A stretch of 24,095 nucleotides of DNA from JANNVZ01 sp031418455 (lineage in GTDB: Bacteria > Bacteroidota > Bacteroidia > Flavobacteriales_D > Sanyastnellaceae), in NCBI GenBank assembly GCA_031418455.1, contig JANOXJ010000100.1:1-24095 (forward strand), given 5' to 3'. Below are positions 1 to 9,500 of the stretch, one piece after another. Each line of letters opens with the position of its first letter. Position 1 is the stretch's first letter. The notes beneath the pieces were generated by a model, which saw nothing but the letters and a program-made list of their open reading frames with translations, did not search any database and was not told the origin of the DNA. The translations under genes and the position numbers were made by a program.

Positions 1-3000
1 TCGTTGGTGGCAGAATTGACCACACACCAAATAGAATCGGATACAAAATCGAAATGGCAGCAGGAGGTGTCTTGCTCACATGGCGGCTGTGTGAAGCAGA
101 TGGTGGTATCAGCACAATATTGCGGTGGATTGACCATCGAATTGCTCATCAAAATGGTAATGCAATTGCTAAATGGACTGCCTGCAGGTGGTGCGTAAAC
201 ACCAGTTATGGTTGTTGGCCCATTTATCAAAGTCGGATTCGTCCATCCTATGGTGGTATAGTTATTTGTACCATACAACTCCAAATAACCACAGCCATCC
301 ACATCTAAATTGAAGTGATATTCGGTCTCGTTGGTTAAAGGATCTACCACACACCAAATGGAATCGGATACAAAATCGAAATGGCAACATGCGGTGTCTT
401 GCTCGCAAGGCGGCAGAATAAAACAAGCGGTATCGCTATAACAACAAATGGGCGCTTCACTGAGCGAATCATAACTTACCACATGCACTCTAAAACATAA
501 CGTGTCGCCTACATTACCATTGTAAATCGTTGCTGTTAATTGTGGCGAAGTACCTCCCGGTGCAATCGTTACAAAATTCAAATTGGGTGCATAAAGCAAT
601 CCCATATTGGGAGGTAAAACCTGCAACGAAACCTCAGTAATTGGTGTAGTCAAATTGTTAACCACATTGTAGGTTACTACATAGTTACCCAGTGCATCAC
701 AATACACACTGTCAATATTCAAACCGGCACATAAAGAATCGCATGGATAAAGCGTTAAATCCAGCACGCCAGTCGTATCGAGGCATCCAAAACTATTGGT
801 TACAATCACAGAATACAATCCACTAACGGAGGCAGGGTAATTCTGCATAGTAGCTCCGAGTATAATATTTCCATTGTTCAACCATTGATAGGTGGTTCCT
901 CCTACCGGACCGGGAATGGTATACACTCCACAAGTATCATAACATCCCTCATAAAATGAACAGAGATAAGGCATTGGATTTACAGTAACGCAAAACACAT
1001 TGGAGTTTTTGCAACCGATTGTATCCGTCACTTCTAACGTGTAACAACCGCTTTTTGTAGGAAAAATGGTGTCTGTAACGGCACCTGTATTCCATTGAAA
1101 AGTAACAGTTGGGTCAGGATGAAAGCCTACCAATACAATTGTGTCGCCCTGGCAAACGGTAGTGGGTCCAATAGGCGTAATGATGGGTGGGACAGGATTT
1201 GGCCAAACCGTAAGGACATGTACAAGTGTGGTATCGCTGCAACTGGTTGTGGTATCGGTCAAGACAACTTGATAATTATAAACACCAGGAGTGTTTCCAG
1301 TTACAAATACACTATTTGATGTTTGTCCATTTGCATTTGCATCATTACTCAACCAATTGTATGTCCAGTTTATATTATATGTCACAGAAAGCATGGCGGA
1401 TTCGCCAACGCACAATTTGTTTGGCCCTTGAATTTGAGCTGCAGGAGCATTGTGGACTATAATATCAATAAATGTAGAATACATGCATCCATTCAGGTCG
1501 GTAACTGTAACCGTATAAATTCCTGTTGATGTCACTATGGTGGAATCATTTACAGACCCATTACTCCACAGATATGTGCAGCCGGGGCATGTTGGTGCAA
1601 CAAGCAGCACGTCTGTTCCGGCACATACAATGGTATCCGGAAAAGCTGTAATATTTCCCGATGCAGCAGGCGCATTGATATTTACATTTTGAGTAAGCGT
1701 ATCATAGCAACCAAAAATGTCTCGAACGATGAGCGTTACAGGATATGTTCCGGACAAAGTATATGTGCTATTTGGATTTTGATTCAATGAAGTTCCAGCA
1801 TTGCCGAAATCCCAATTCCAATAATTCACTGATGCAAAAGAAGCATCGGTGAAAGCCACAGGAATGTTCACACAGTTCGGATTACTGAAATTAAATGACG
1901 CTGTAGGTTGCGGACGCACTATAACAGTTTTTGTAATGGAGTGCGAACATGTGCCATTGCCAATAGTGAGCACCACAGTGTACGTGCCTGATGAAGCATA
2001 AAGGTGACATGGATTTTGTAGGCCGGATGTATTGCTATCACCGAAATTCCAGTTCCATGTGGTGATATTGTTGCCCGCTGTGTAGGTGCTGATATCAGTG
2101 AAACAAACAGAGTCATAACTACAACCAACCGTGAAATTGAAATTTGCAGCCAGAGGAATCTCGATTTGTCTTGTAGCTGTTAAGGTACAAGTGGCCGGTG
2201 GTGGAGTAAGATTGGGTACATCACCTGTTAAGGTAACCAAATAAAATCCGGCAATGGCGTAGGTATGTGTTGGGCTGGTTGATGTCGACCCATTTCCATC
2301 GCCAAAGTTCCAATTGAAATTACTTGCACCAACAGAAGTATTGGTAAAAGAAACCGGGTTGCAAGGGGAATTGGTGAATCCAACAAAGGCAGAAGGATCG
2401 GGAGTGCAAGGATTGCCGCCATTGCATACGATTTGTGAAATGGTAATTGAATTTGAAACGGATGAACATCCGTTTGCATCGGTAACTGTGACACTAAAAG
2501 TCCCCGTTGTATTGACAGTAATACATTGTGTAGTGGCTGCATTGTTCCATAAATAGGTATAGCCCGGATTACCAAGAGCACAAATGGTAACACTAAACGG
2601 TGTTCCTATACAATAGGTAAGTGGATCACCAGAACTAATGCTAGCGGTAGGACCAGGAACACTTGCAACATTGTAGGGAATGTTTGCAGAACATCCATTA
2701 GCATCTGTGGCTGTTACACTATAGTTGCCAGGCAATGTGACAGTAAGTGGATTCGAAGTAGATGTATTGCTCCACACATAGCTTATACCTCCTGTTGCTT
2801 GCAGTAGAACACTACCTCCTGGACATAAGGTTCCAATTTGGGTGATACTAACCGCGGGACTTGGGTTCAATGATACAATTACAGAATTGGAAACGGACTG
2901 ACCACAAACTTCTACTGTAAGTGTTACAGTAACATTTTGGGGAGCGTTATTACCCCATTCTATAGTAATGGAAGGTGTACCCTGACCACCAATAATAGCA

Positions 3001-4985
3001 CCTGAACTGGAAGGCAAAAGACTCCATGTATAGTTAGTACCAGAAGGATAACTAGACGTAGTGAATACGTTCGATGTTCCATTTGCACAAGCTGCTACAA
3101 CAGGCGGAATAATCGGAGCTATAGGTATTGCAATTGCATTGACATTAAAAACAGCAGTGTCAGAATTGCAAAAGGGAGCATTCGGCATTTGTTGGAAAGC
3201 ACTCACAATGAAAGGTGGGATTGTGCCCCAAGTCACGTTAATGCAATTCCCTGTTGCAGTGGCAGGCGTGCCACCTGTAACCATCCAATTAACGGTTCCG
3301 CTGCCAGTGGCGCAATACGAGTGTGTACTGTTGGCACATACAATGGAGTTGCCCGTAATGACTGGCATTGAGGGAGGAGCCACAACAGTAACAAACCTAA
3401 AAGCGGTATCGGTACAAGTCGCGTTGGGATTCAGTGGCACAGCTGTGATAATAAAATTACCGGTAAAGCCATTCCAATTCACACTGGTAGATGGAGCAGG
3501 GCCGGCCGCAATGATGGGGCCAGCAGGAGAAACACTCCACGTAAGAGGTATTCCAAGATTCGAAGAATAATTTGAAGTGCCGTTTGCACAGGCCAACTTA
3601 TCACCAAAGAGTGTTAATTCTGGACGTGCCCGAATGATAAATTGCGCACTTCCGCCACAGCCAAGCAATGCATCCCAATAATTGACAGTCAATGTATCAT
3701 TACAAAACAAGAATGGGTTCGAAGGCCAACAGATTTCTACTTCTTCGCAGCAGGTTGTATCTCCAACAATGGAACCACAACCACCGCTCAAAGACCACGT
3801 GTAGGATGCTCCACTAAATTTTGGCAAGTAATATTTTTCACAACTTCCCGGGCAGACCTTCGCAGGGCCGGTAATAACAGCAGTAGTTGGAACAATTGGA
3901 ATATAAGCACAAGTGGTGTCACTGCACAAGCCACCGCAGCCGGTAACCACAAGACATAAGGTACCCAATTGTCCGGGACCCCATGCAACTGAAACACTTT
4001 GTAAGTTGTTTGCTCCGATTATGGTACCTCCTGAAACAATCCAATTGTAAATACAGCCAGATGAACTGGTGGAATAAGTAGCGTTATCAAACGCACAAAG
4101 CGTTGATGGACAAGAAATATCGGGTCCCGGTAATGAGCTCACAACAATTGCACTTGTTATTGTATCAGTGCAATGACAAGCATTCATGGCAATTAAAGTA
4201 ATGGTATAAGATCCAGGAGTAGAATACGTATAAGAGAATGTTGGAGCTGCGCTGGTTGAAGTACCACCATCACCAAAAAACCACTGATAAGAAGTTGCTC
4301 CGGTTGATAGATTTTGGAAATTGACAGGTGAGTTTAAACAAACGTTTGCTTGATGAGAAAAAGCAGCAACAGGCAAATCAACTTTTTCAACACAGATTTG
4401 AGCGGAATCTAAACAACCCCATTGATTTGTTTCATACACAGTTAATGTACCCGTTGCGGTGCCATCCCAAGTTACAGCTACAGAATTTGTAGACTGACCG
4501 GTAAAGGAAAGATGACCAGTAGGTGCCCATAAATAAGTACTACCGGCATTCAAAACAGTAGAATAAGTGATGGTAGCAAATTTGCAAACCTTTTCACAAT
4601 CGTTACCTCCATCTGTCCCCACAGCCCCAGACTGATTGTTATGCGTTGGGCAAGTTGGGTAGGGTACATGCGTAATGACGGGTGTCGGTTTCGGGAAAAT
4701 GGACACACTTAAGGTGTGAAAAATTTGCGTTGAGTTTGGCAAATTCACGGTGACCACAATGGTCCCTATTCCGGCAGAACCCCAAAGAATTGTGGAAGCT
4801 GCTGTATTTGTTGGACTCGCGGATACTTCGCCAGTCACATTCCATGAATAACTTGCCCCAACAACGATGGGCACATTATAATTCATTGCATCTCCGACAC
4901 AAACTGAATCAGCTCCTGAAACTTGGGCAAATGTGCTTGTAGAAAAAAGTATTGATAAAATACTAAAAATGAAGACAGCCTTCAT
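1..4985 (-). CDS. Giant secreted PKD/Ig-like repeat surface protein, C-terminus beyond window edge
   Basis: The frame is open from an ATG at 4985 to the left edge, giving at least 1661 residues; I translated it throughout and the frame agrees at both ends. The protein starts with a signal peptide (MKAVFIFSILSILFSTSTFA, then QVSG). It continues with serial beta-sandwich modules rich in Cys, Thr, Ser and Gly. Clear PKD motifs occur near residue 234 (FFGDGGTS), 890 (WNFGDGNGS), 974 (WNFGDSNTS) and 1055 (WDFGNAGTS). The spaces between hold PKD-like/Ig-like units with W-G/W-S and 'GTxxVTVT' patterns. The last visible part carries two copies of a Cys-rich module. Proteins of this type in Bacteroidota are usually exported by T9SS and serve as adhesins or gliding/surface proteins; a T9SS tail is expected outside the window but not seen. 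The substrate or partner cannot be told. It is a single unit with a 700-bp non-coding leader region upstream. Confidence 0.88.
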   Translation of the reverse strand, partial: MKAVFIFSILSILFSTSTFAQVSGADSVCVGDAMNYNVPIVVGASYSWNVTGEVSASPTNTAASTILWGSAGIGTIVVTVNLPNSTQIFHTLSVSIFPKPTPVITHVPYPTCPTHNNQSGAVGTDGGNDCEKVCKFATITYSTVLNAGSTYLWAPTGHLSFTGQSTNSVAVTWDGTATGTLTVYETNQWGCLDSAQICVEKVDLPVAAFSHQANVCLNSPVNFQNLSTGATSYQWFFGDGGTSTSAAPTFSYTYSTPGSYTITLIAMNACHCTDTITSAIVVSSLPGPDISCPSTLCAFDNATYSTSSSGCIYNWIVSGGTIIGANNLQSVSVAWGPGQLGTLCLVVTGCGGLCSDTTCAYIPIVPTTAVITGPAKVCPGSCEKYYLPKFSGASYTWSLSGGCGSIVGDTTCCEEVEICWPSNPFLFCNDTLTVNYWDALLGCGGSAQFIIRARPELTLFGDKLACANGTSNYSSNLGIPLTWSVSPAGPIIAAGPAPSTSVNWNGFTGNFIITAVPLNPNATCTDTAFRFVTVVAPPSMPVITGNSIVCANSTHSYCATGSGTVNWMVTGGTPATATGNCINVTWGTIPPFIVSAFQQMPNAPFCNSDTAVFNVNAIAIPIAPIIPPVVAACANGTSNVFTTSSYPSGTNYTWSLLPSSSGAIIGGQGTPSITIEWGNNAPQNVTVTLTVEVCGQSVSNSVIVSLNPSPAVSITQIGTLCPGGSVLLQATGGISYVWSNTSTSNPLTVTLPGNYSVTATDANGCSANIPYNVASVPGPTASISSGDPLTYCIGTPFSVTICALGNPGYTYLWNNAATTQCITVNTTGTFSVTVTDANGCSSVSNSITISQIVCNGGNPCTPDPSAFVGFTNSPCNPVSFTNTSVGASNFNWNFGDGNGSTSTSPTHTYAIAGFYLVTLTGDVPNLTPPPATCTLTATRQIEIPLAANFNFTVGCSYDSVCFTDISTYTAGNNITTWNWNFGDSNTSGLQNPCHLYASSGTYTVVLTIGNGTCSHSITKTVIVRPQPTASFNFSNPNCVNIPVAFTDASFASVNYWNWDFGNAGTSLNQNPNSTYTLSGTYPVTLIVRDIFGCYDTLTQNVNINAPAASGNITAFPDTIVCAGTDVLLVAPTCPGCTYLWSNGSVNDSTIVTSTGIYTVTVTDLNGCMYSTFIDIIVHNAPAAQIQGPNKLCVGESAMLSVTYNINWTYNWLSNDANANGQTSNSVFVTGNTPGVYNYQVVLTDTTTSCSDTTLVHVLTVWPNPVPPIITPIGPTTVCQGDTIVLVGFHPDPTVTFQWNTGAVTDTIFPTKSGCYTLEVTDTIGCKNSNVFCVTVNPMPYLCSFYEGCYDTCGVYTIPGPVGGTTYQWLNNGNIILGATMQNYPASVSGLYSVIVTNSFGCLDTTGVLDLTLYPCDSLCAGLNIDSVYCDALGNYVVTYNVVNNLTTPITEVSLQVLPPNMGLLYAPNLNFVTIAPGGTSPQLTATIYNGNVGDTLCFRVHVVSYDSLSEAPICCYSDTACFILPPCEQDTACCHFDFVSDSIWCVVDPLTNETEYHFNLDVDGCGYLELYGTNNYTTIGWTNPTLINGPTTITGVYAPPAGSPFSNCITILMSNSMVNPPQYCADTTICFTQPPCEQDTSCCHFDFVSDSIWCVVNSATN
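4..413 (-). repeat. Two copies of a ~109-residue Cys-rich module in the giant surface protein
   Basis: Bases 19-86 and 346-413 are nearly the same with an offset of exactly 327 bp (109 codons), so the repeat keeps the reading frame. Both encode the core CCHFDFVSDSIWCVV preceded by PPCEQDT. The similarity weakens but continues at protein level on both sides (AD/SDT.CF...PPCEQD). The copy nearest the edge continues out of the window, so more units may follow. Confidence 0.8.
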
Positions 4986-5457
4986 TTTTTTTACGAAAAA
5001 CGGAATTGTGGTAATCATAAGTAAGTTCTTTAAGGTAAGATTAGCAAGGCGAATGTATAGTGAAATGTATCTAAGTCTGCCATCGGTTTGCTTTTGATAC
5101 GTAAAGTTGATAAATAGCCTTTTCTGAAAAGTTAGGAAGGCTCAGTTCGATGTATAAAAGATTGATTTCAATGCTAAATTAACGAACCTCTAAAAGCACC
5201 TACCGGCAAGTGGCGCTTCAGTGGTTAATTGAAGTCACGGCTCAGCCGAAATGCTTCGTATTAAGTTCAGTGGTGGCAGACAGTCCCGATAGCTATCGGG
5301 ATGCTTCGAAATCGCCAACTTCTTGTAGCTGCCACAAGTTAATTCTACCCCACATTCACTTCAGCAGTTTCCCTCCAATAAGCATCTAAGAAATAATAAG
5401 TATCTAAGAAATTTAATAAGGAAAGAAATTCCATATTGAAAGTTAGAGCTGGCAAGT
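4986..5457. other. Non-coding spacer with a cluster of hairpins and an 18-bp perfect palindrome
   Basis: No convincing gene is seen here. Several inverted repeats lie close together: CTTCA/TGAAG at 5216-5234, CGGC/GCCG at 5238-5248, the perfect palindrome TCCCGATAGCTATCGGGA at 5284-5301, CTTGT/ACAAG at 5322-5338, and GTGGCAG (5273-5279) pairing with CTGCCAC (5329-5335) around the palindrome. The promoter of the giant minus-strand gene should lie at the low-coordinate end, but I could not find a convincing Bacteroidota -7/-33 pair (TAnnTTTG / TTG). The structures could be a repeat element, a small RNA or a long leader. Confidence 0.6.
5380..5412. repeat. Short tandem direct repeat, 18-bp period
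   Basis: AAGCATCTAAGAAAT (5380-5394) and AAGTATCTAAGAAAT (5398-5412) differ at one base and are spaced by an 18-bp period. Function is unknown; it may be a slippage product or a minor binding site. Confidence 0.5.
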
Positions 5458-5614
5458 TGTCTCGGCAGAGCGCGAGAGGCGCAATAAAATTCCTACCCCA
5501 AAACCTGTAAAATCACCATTTCGGTTTTTCATTTATTTATATATATTTATTGCATAATCAAAATGAACAAAGGGCTGGAGGTAAATTCAGCGCCTCTCGC
5601 GCTTTGCCGAGACA
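5458..5614. mobile_element. 157-bp MITE-like element with 25-bp terminal inverted repeats
   Basis: Bases 5458-5482 (TGTCTCGGCAGAGCGCGAGA...) and the reverse complement of 5590-5614 are identical over 25 bp except for one base (G/A). They enclose 107 bp of AT-rich sequence (TTTATTTATATATATTTATT inside) with no open frame of note. The GC-rich ends and AT-rich centre stand out from the surroundings. Small size, long inverted ends and no transposase fit a miniature inverted-repeat element. A long hairpin acting as a bidirectional terminator or a structured RNA is the alternative. I saw no clear target-site duplication. Confidence 0.55.
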
Positions 5615-5686
5615 GTCTGACTTTATGAGAAACTGTAGCGTGAGCTGCACTAAACAAACGGAGGTCACAAATGCGAAAATTGAAGC

Positions 5687-6553
5687 ATGTGCATCATTCA
5701 CGAGAGCCAGACAGAACTGAAATATTCAGCTGACTTTACCGTGCAACTCAGCCAACCAACCTATCTCAAATTATCCTACATTTACAGAGACCAAAAGTTA
5801 TCACTGACTACTGTGCTTTTGGTATCAGACAACAATTCAGAGGTCAAAAATCAAATAAATACAATCAACCCAAAGGCTCATTCAAAGAATCACTTTCAGA
5901 GAATAGGACTTACTATAATTTCTTTATTGTTTGTTCAACAAATTTGGTCTCAAGAATCAGAATTTGTTGATGGATTTAAAATTGCAATGGAAAAGGCAAT
6001 GCAAGCAGATAATGTATATTCATCCTTTGTCACGGGGCCTGACGATGCAAGTCGTTCTACATTCACCCGTGCCAATGACGGTAGCTATGTCATTCCTGTA
6101 GTGGTTCACGTCTTACATGAAGATGGTGCGGAGAACATCTCAGATGAACAAATTACCGATGCAATTGAACATGCCAATATGCAAATGGCTGGTGGAGAGG
6201 GAGGTTTTGACGTTGAAATTGAACTGCGACTTGCAAGGATAGACCCTGACGGAAATTGCACAAACGGCATCACACGACATCTGGTTGACAATTCTATAGT
6301 GAATCTGAATCAATATGATGATTTAGGCAATCCAGACCCAGACAATTATGACCCAAATGCGTTATCGGACGAAGAGATGAAGGACATCGTAAGATGGCCA
6401 GTGGATAACTATCTCAATATTTGGATTGTGCGATGCATTGAAGGAAACCCTGACCCGGGTTGTGGCACAAATGGTGGAGTTGCGGGATATTCATACTTCC
6501 CAACTGTTAGCGACTACTTAGACGGGATTGTTATCAAACACAAGTATTTTTGA
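5687..6553 (+). CDS. M43 (pappalysin-type) metalloprotease, N-terminal fragment of a frameshifted gene
   Basis: This frame carries the pro-region and first half of an M43-type catalytic domain (YVIPVVVHVLHEDGAENISDEQI, then DNYLNIWIVRCIEG and GVAGYSYFP..DGIVIKHKYF). It stops at TGA (6551-6553), just before the zinc site that lies in the next frame. The ATG at 5687 adds about 66 residues unlike a secreted protein. A signal-peptide-like stretch sits at residues 67-88 (KNHFQRIGLTIISLLFVQQIWS, cleavage before QES or ES) with no ATG beside it; a GTG at 5813 is another possible start. Beyond the TGA the same frame reads NSGTAALIL before a second stop, which fits the family (YFGNSGTA-like), so a GGA-to-TGA change seems likely. 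The two fragments together would make one secreted protease of about 1300 residues. Pseudogene, sequencing error and recoding cannot be separated from the sequence. Confidence 0.7.
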   Translation: MCIIHESQTELKYSADFTVQLSQPTYLKLSYIYRDQKLSLTTVLLVSDNNSEVKNQINTINPKAHSKNHFQRIGLTIISLLFVQQIWSQESEFVDGFKIAMEKAMQADNVYSSFVTGPDDASRSTFTRANDGSYVIPVVVHVLHEDGAENISDEQITDAIEHANMQMAGGEGGFDVEIELRLARIDPDGNCTNGITRHLVDNSIVNLNQYDDLGNPDPDNYDPNALSDEEMKDIVRWPVDNYLNIWIVRCIEGNPDPGCGTNGGVAGYSYFPTVSDYLDGIVIKHKYF

Positions 6554-9500
6554 AACTCAGGCACTGCTGCACTAATCCTGTGAATACCCTAGTACATGAA
6601 TTTGGGCATTACATCTATCTCTATCATGTTTGGGGGCCAGACTGGTATTCTATAGGTCAAATGTGTCTTTATCAGTGCGAAGATGGGGGCAACTGCGATA
6701 CACATGGCGACAGAGTTTGTGATACGCAGAGATGCAAAGGGCCTTTTATACAAATTGGAGGTGGTTGTATGCCTCCATATGACAATCTTTGTAATGAATG
6801 TTCCAATTATGACCCAGCAAGTCTATATCCTGTTGAAAATTACATGTCCTACCTCCATGTCTGTCAAGACCGGTTTACAGAAGGCCAGGCTGAGCGATTG
6901 CATTGGGCATTGGAAACCTATCGTCCAAACCTCTTCACTATAAGCAACTTGGCACTGACTGGTGTGGCATTCTACAATTCTGACCCAGTTACTATTTCCA
7001 GCACACAGATTTGGAACGCGTTAAATCATCCGGCAGGGCAAACCTTCATCGGAACAGTAACAGTTCAATCAGGAGTCACTTGGACTATCAATAACAACAT
7101 GAATTTGCGTTTCGGACCTGACGCCAAATTGGTCATACAACCAGGAGCGAAAGTCATTGCAAACGGCACACACTTCACCAATGTTTGTGGAGATTATTGG
7201 CCCGGCATTGAAGTATGGGGACAATCCACCGAACGCCAGCTTGCTTCATTGCAAGGAATATTAGAACTCAAAAACGGAGCTATTATCGAACATGCGGGTT
7301 GTGGTATTCGTCTCGGTCATGTTGTTTCTACCAACCCAACTTGGATTTATGACTGGGACAAGGGCGGGGGCATCGTGAGAGTAAGCGCCAATTCCATCCT
7401 TAGAAACAACAGAAAAGATGTGGAGTTCCTGCCTTATCAAAATTACTATTGGTCAAATGGTGTGAAAGTCCCAAAAAAGAACCTTTCCTTTTTTAACGAC
7501 ACCGAGTTCTTGGTTGATGAAATCATGCCCGGTGTACCCAATTTAAATCAGCGTGTAAGTCTTTATGATGTTGATGGTATTCGTTTCCTCTCTTGCAATT
7601 TCCATATTGAAGGTGTTGCTTTGACAAATTACTCAATCCAAAACAGGGGCTATGGAATTTATTCTTTGGTTTCAAGTTTTGAGGTGAATGGCAGATGTTC
7701 TGCCTATGTTCCACTTGGCAGCGAATGTGACCCAGGATATTTGACTGCTGAAACACTTGGTGAAACCGGCAGCGATATAATTCCAAGCCGATTCAGTAAT
7801 TATCTATTGGCCATTCGTTCTATTGGTGCTGATGGTTTTGCGAACACATCTGTGAGTGCTACCGTTTTCAAGAGCAATGAAATGGGCATTTTCCTGAAAG
7901 CAGTGGACCAAGCATCCATCTACCGAAACAGATTTTTCATTAACGAGCAAGACTACTTTATTGGTTATGGAGCAAGTCTTGTTGGCTGCACTGGCTACAA
8001 AGTAGAGCGCAACATTTTTGAAGGAACGGGAGACTTAGAAGAACTGAACACAGGTATTTGGATTTCTGATAGTGGCCAACTACCAAATGAAATATATCTT
8101 AATGATTTTACTGGTCTTATTGCAGGTTCAATAGCACAAGGAGAACAGGTGAACGAAGATGATGACTACTCAGGTCTGGAAATGCTTTGTGGCCTCTACG
8201 AAAACAGCAAATACAATCTGGCCGTTGAACAATACGGCACTCAGCATGGAAAAATTGCTCTGAGACAAGGAGACCTAGCCATTGATGATGAAGATTACAC
8301 AGCTCCCGCAGGTAATTTATTTACTCAAACAGATTGGGGCATAGCCTTACCATACACTGACTATTACATCTGCCCAGACCCAGATTGTGACCCAATCATA
8401 TATGAACACCACAATGAATTAAGCAGTGTGCCAGTTGTCCCGGTGCAAATTGACCCGTTACAAGTTGAGACCTCTGATAATCTTCCACTGTTCATTACAC
8501 GCGAATCTGCTTGTCCCACTGACAAAGGCATACCACACACACCTGGGCATCTTCATTCACTGGTACTTGTGAAGCGATTGGAAATTGAGGCCATAAAAGG
8601 CGAACTGGAAGGACTGATAGATGGAGGAAATACGCTAACAGTGCAATCCTTTGTAAGCAACGCAAACAACAGCAGTGCAGCAATCCGCGCAAATCTGCTT
8701 CCACTAACGCCATATTTGAGTGATGATGTAATGAGTGGTTTGTTGACGCGCCAACCCGCAATGAATCCTTGGCATTTGTGTGAGATATTGATTGCATGCT
8801 CACCGTTTAAACCGGACATGTTCACAGAAGTTGAGAATGCAAATCTTCTTTCTGATTTTCTGTTTGGCCTTTTATCTGAATATCAAAGCGGAACAAACGG
8901 CCTCGATAGCAAGGAATCATCGCTGAAACAAGCTGAACTTGAAAAAGCAAACGCCCTGAACAGTTTCATTCGCACCCGTATCACGGAAGACGAGGAAAAT
9001 TATTATCTGGAAGAAGTAAAAGAACTAATGACAGGTGAAGACATCAACCAAGAGATAAGAAAAAAAGTAGCCATACTTCGTCAGGAGAATAATCATTCAA
9101 CAGCAGTTTCATTGCTTGCTACCTACGATGAAAATCCTGATAATGATGTATGGAAACAATTTATGGAAGTGCTGCTTGACATAGACGCAGCAGGAGGCTA
9201 CCACACGGCTTCAAATTCACATATTGCTGCGTTAGATGCTCTTGCCGCTTCGGGCAAAAATGGTAGCCAACATGCCAGTGCTATGTTGGAAGTGCTTACT
9301 GGAGTTGTTCCTTTGGAAGAGTACAACCTGCCCGTGGAAGAGTACAACCTGCCCGGTGGCGGTGGAGGTTTGAAGTCGCTCAAAGTGCGTGAAAGCGTTC
9401 GCAGACCTTCATTGGTTGGAGTTTATCCCAACCCAGCGCAAGGCGAGTTCTACATAACTTATGTTCTGCCTACTGAACATGAAAGTGCATTGATACACAT

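Noticed and set aside
3061..3570. 169-codon plus-strand open frame
   Set aside because: It lies wholly inside the giant minus-strand PKD gene, is Thr/Val/Ala-rich low-information sequence and has no recognisable domain; it is a shadow of the opposite strand.
6550..6552. TTG at 6550 as a real start of a separate protein
   Set aside because: The signal peptide, propeptide and half of the catalytic domain lie upstream; a protein beginning 15 residues before the zinc site would not fold or be exported.
6547..6553. Programmed -1 frameshift at the TTTTT run at the end of the first protease frame
   Set aside because: Slipping there joins YF to LKLRHCC, which does not fit the family, while the original frame past the stop (NSGTAA) does. 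The true frame change must lie about 25 bases further on.
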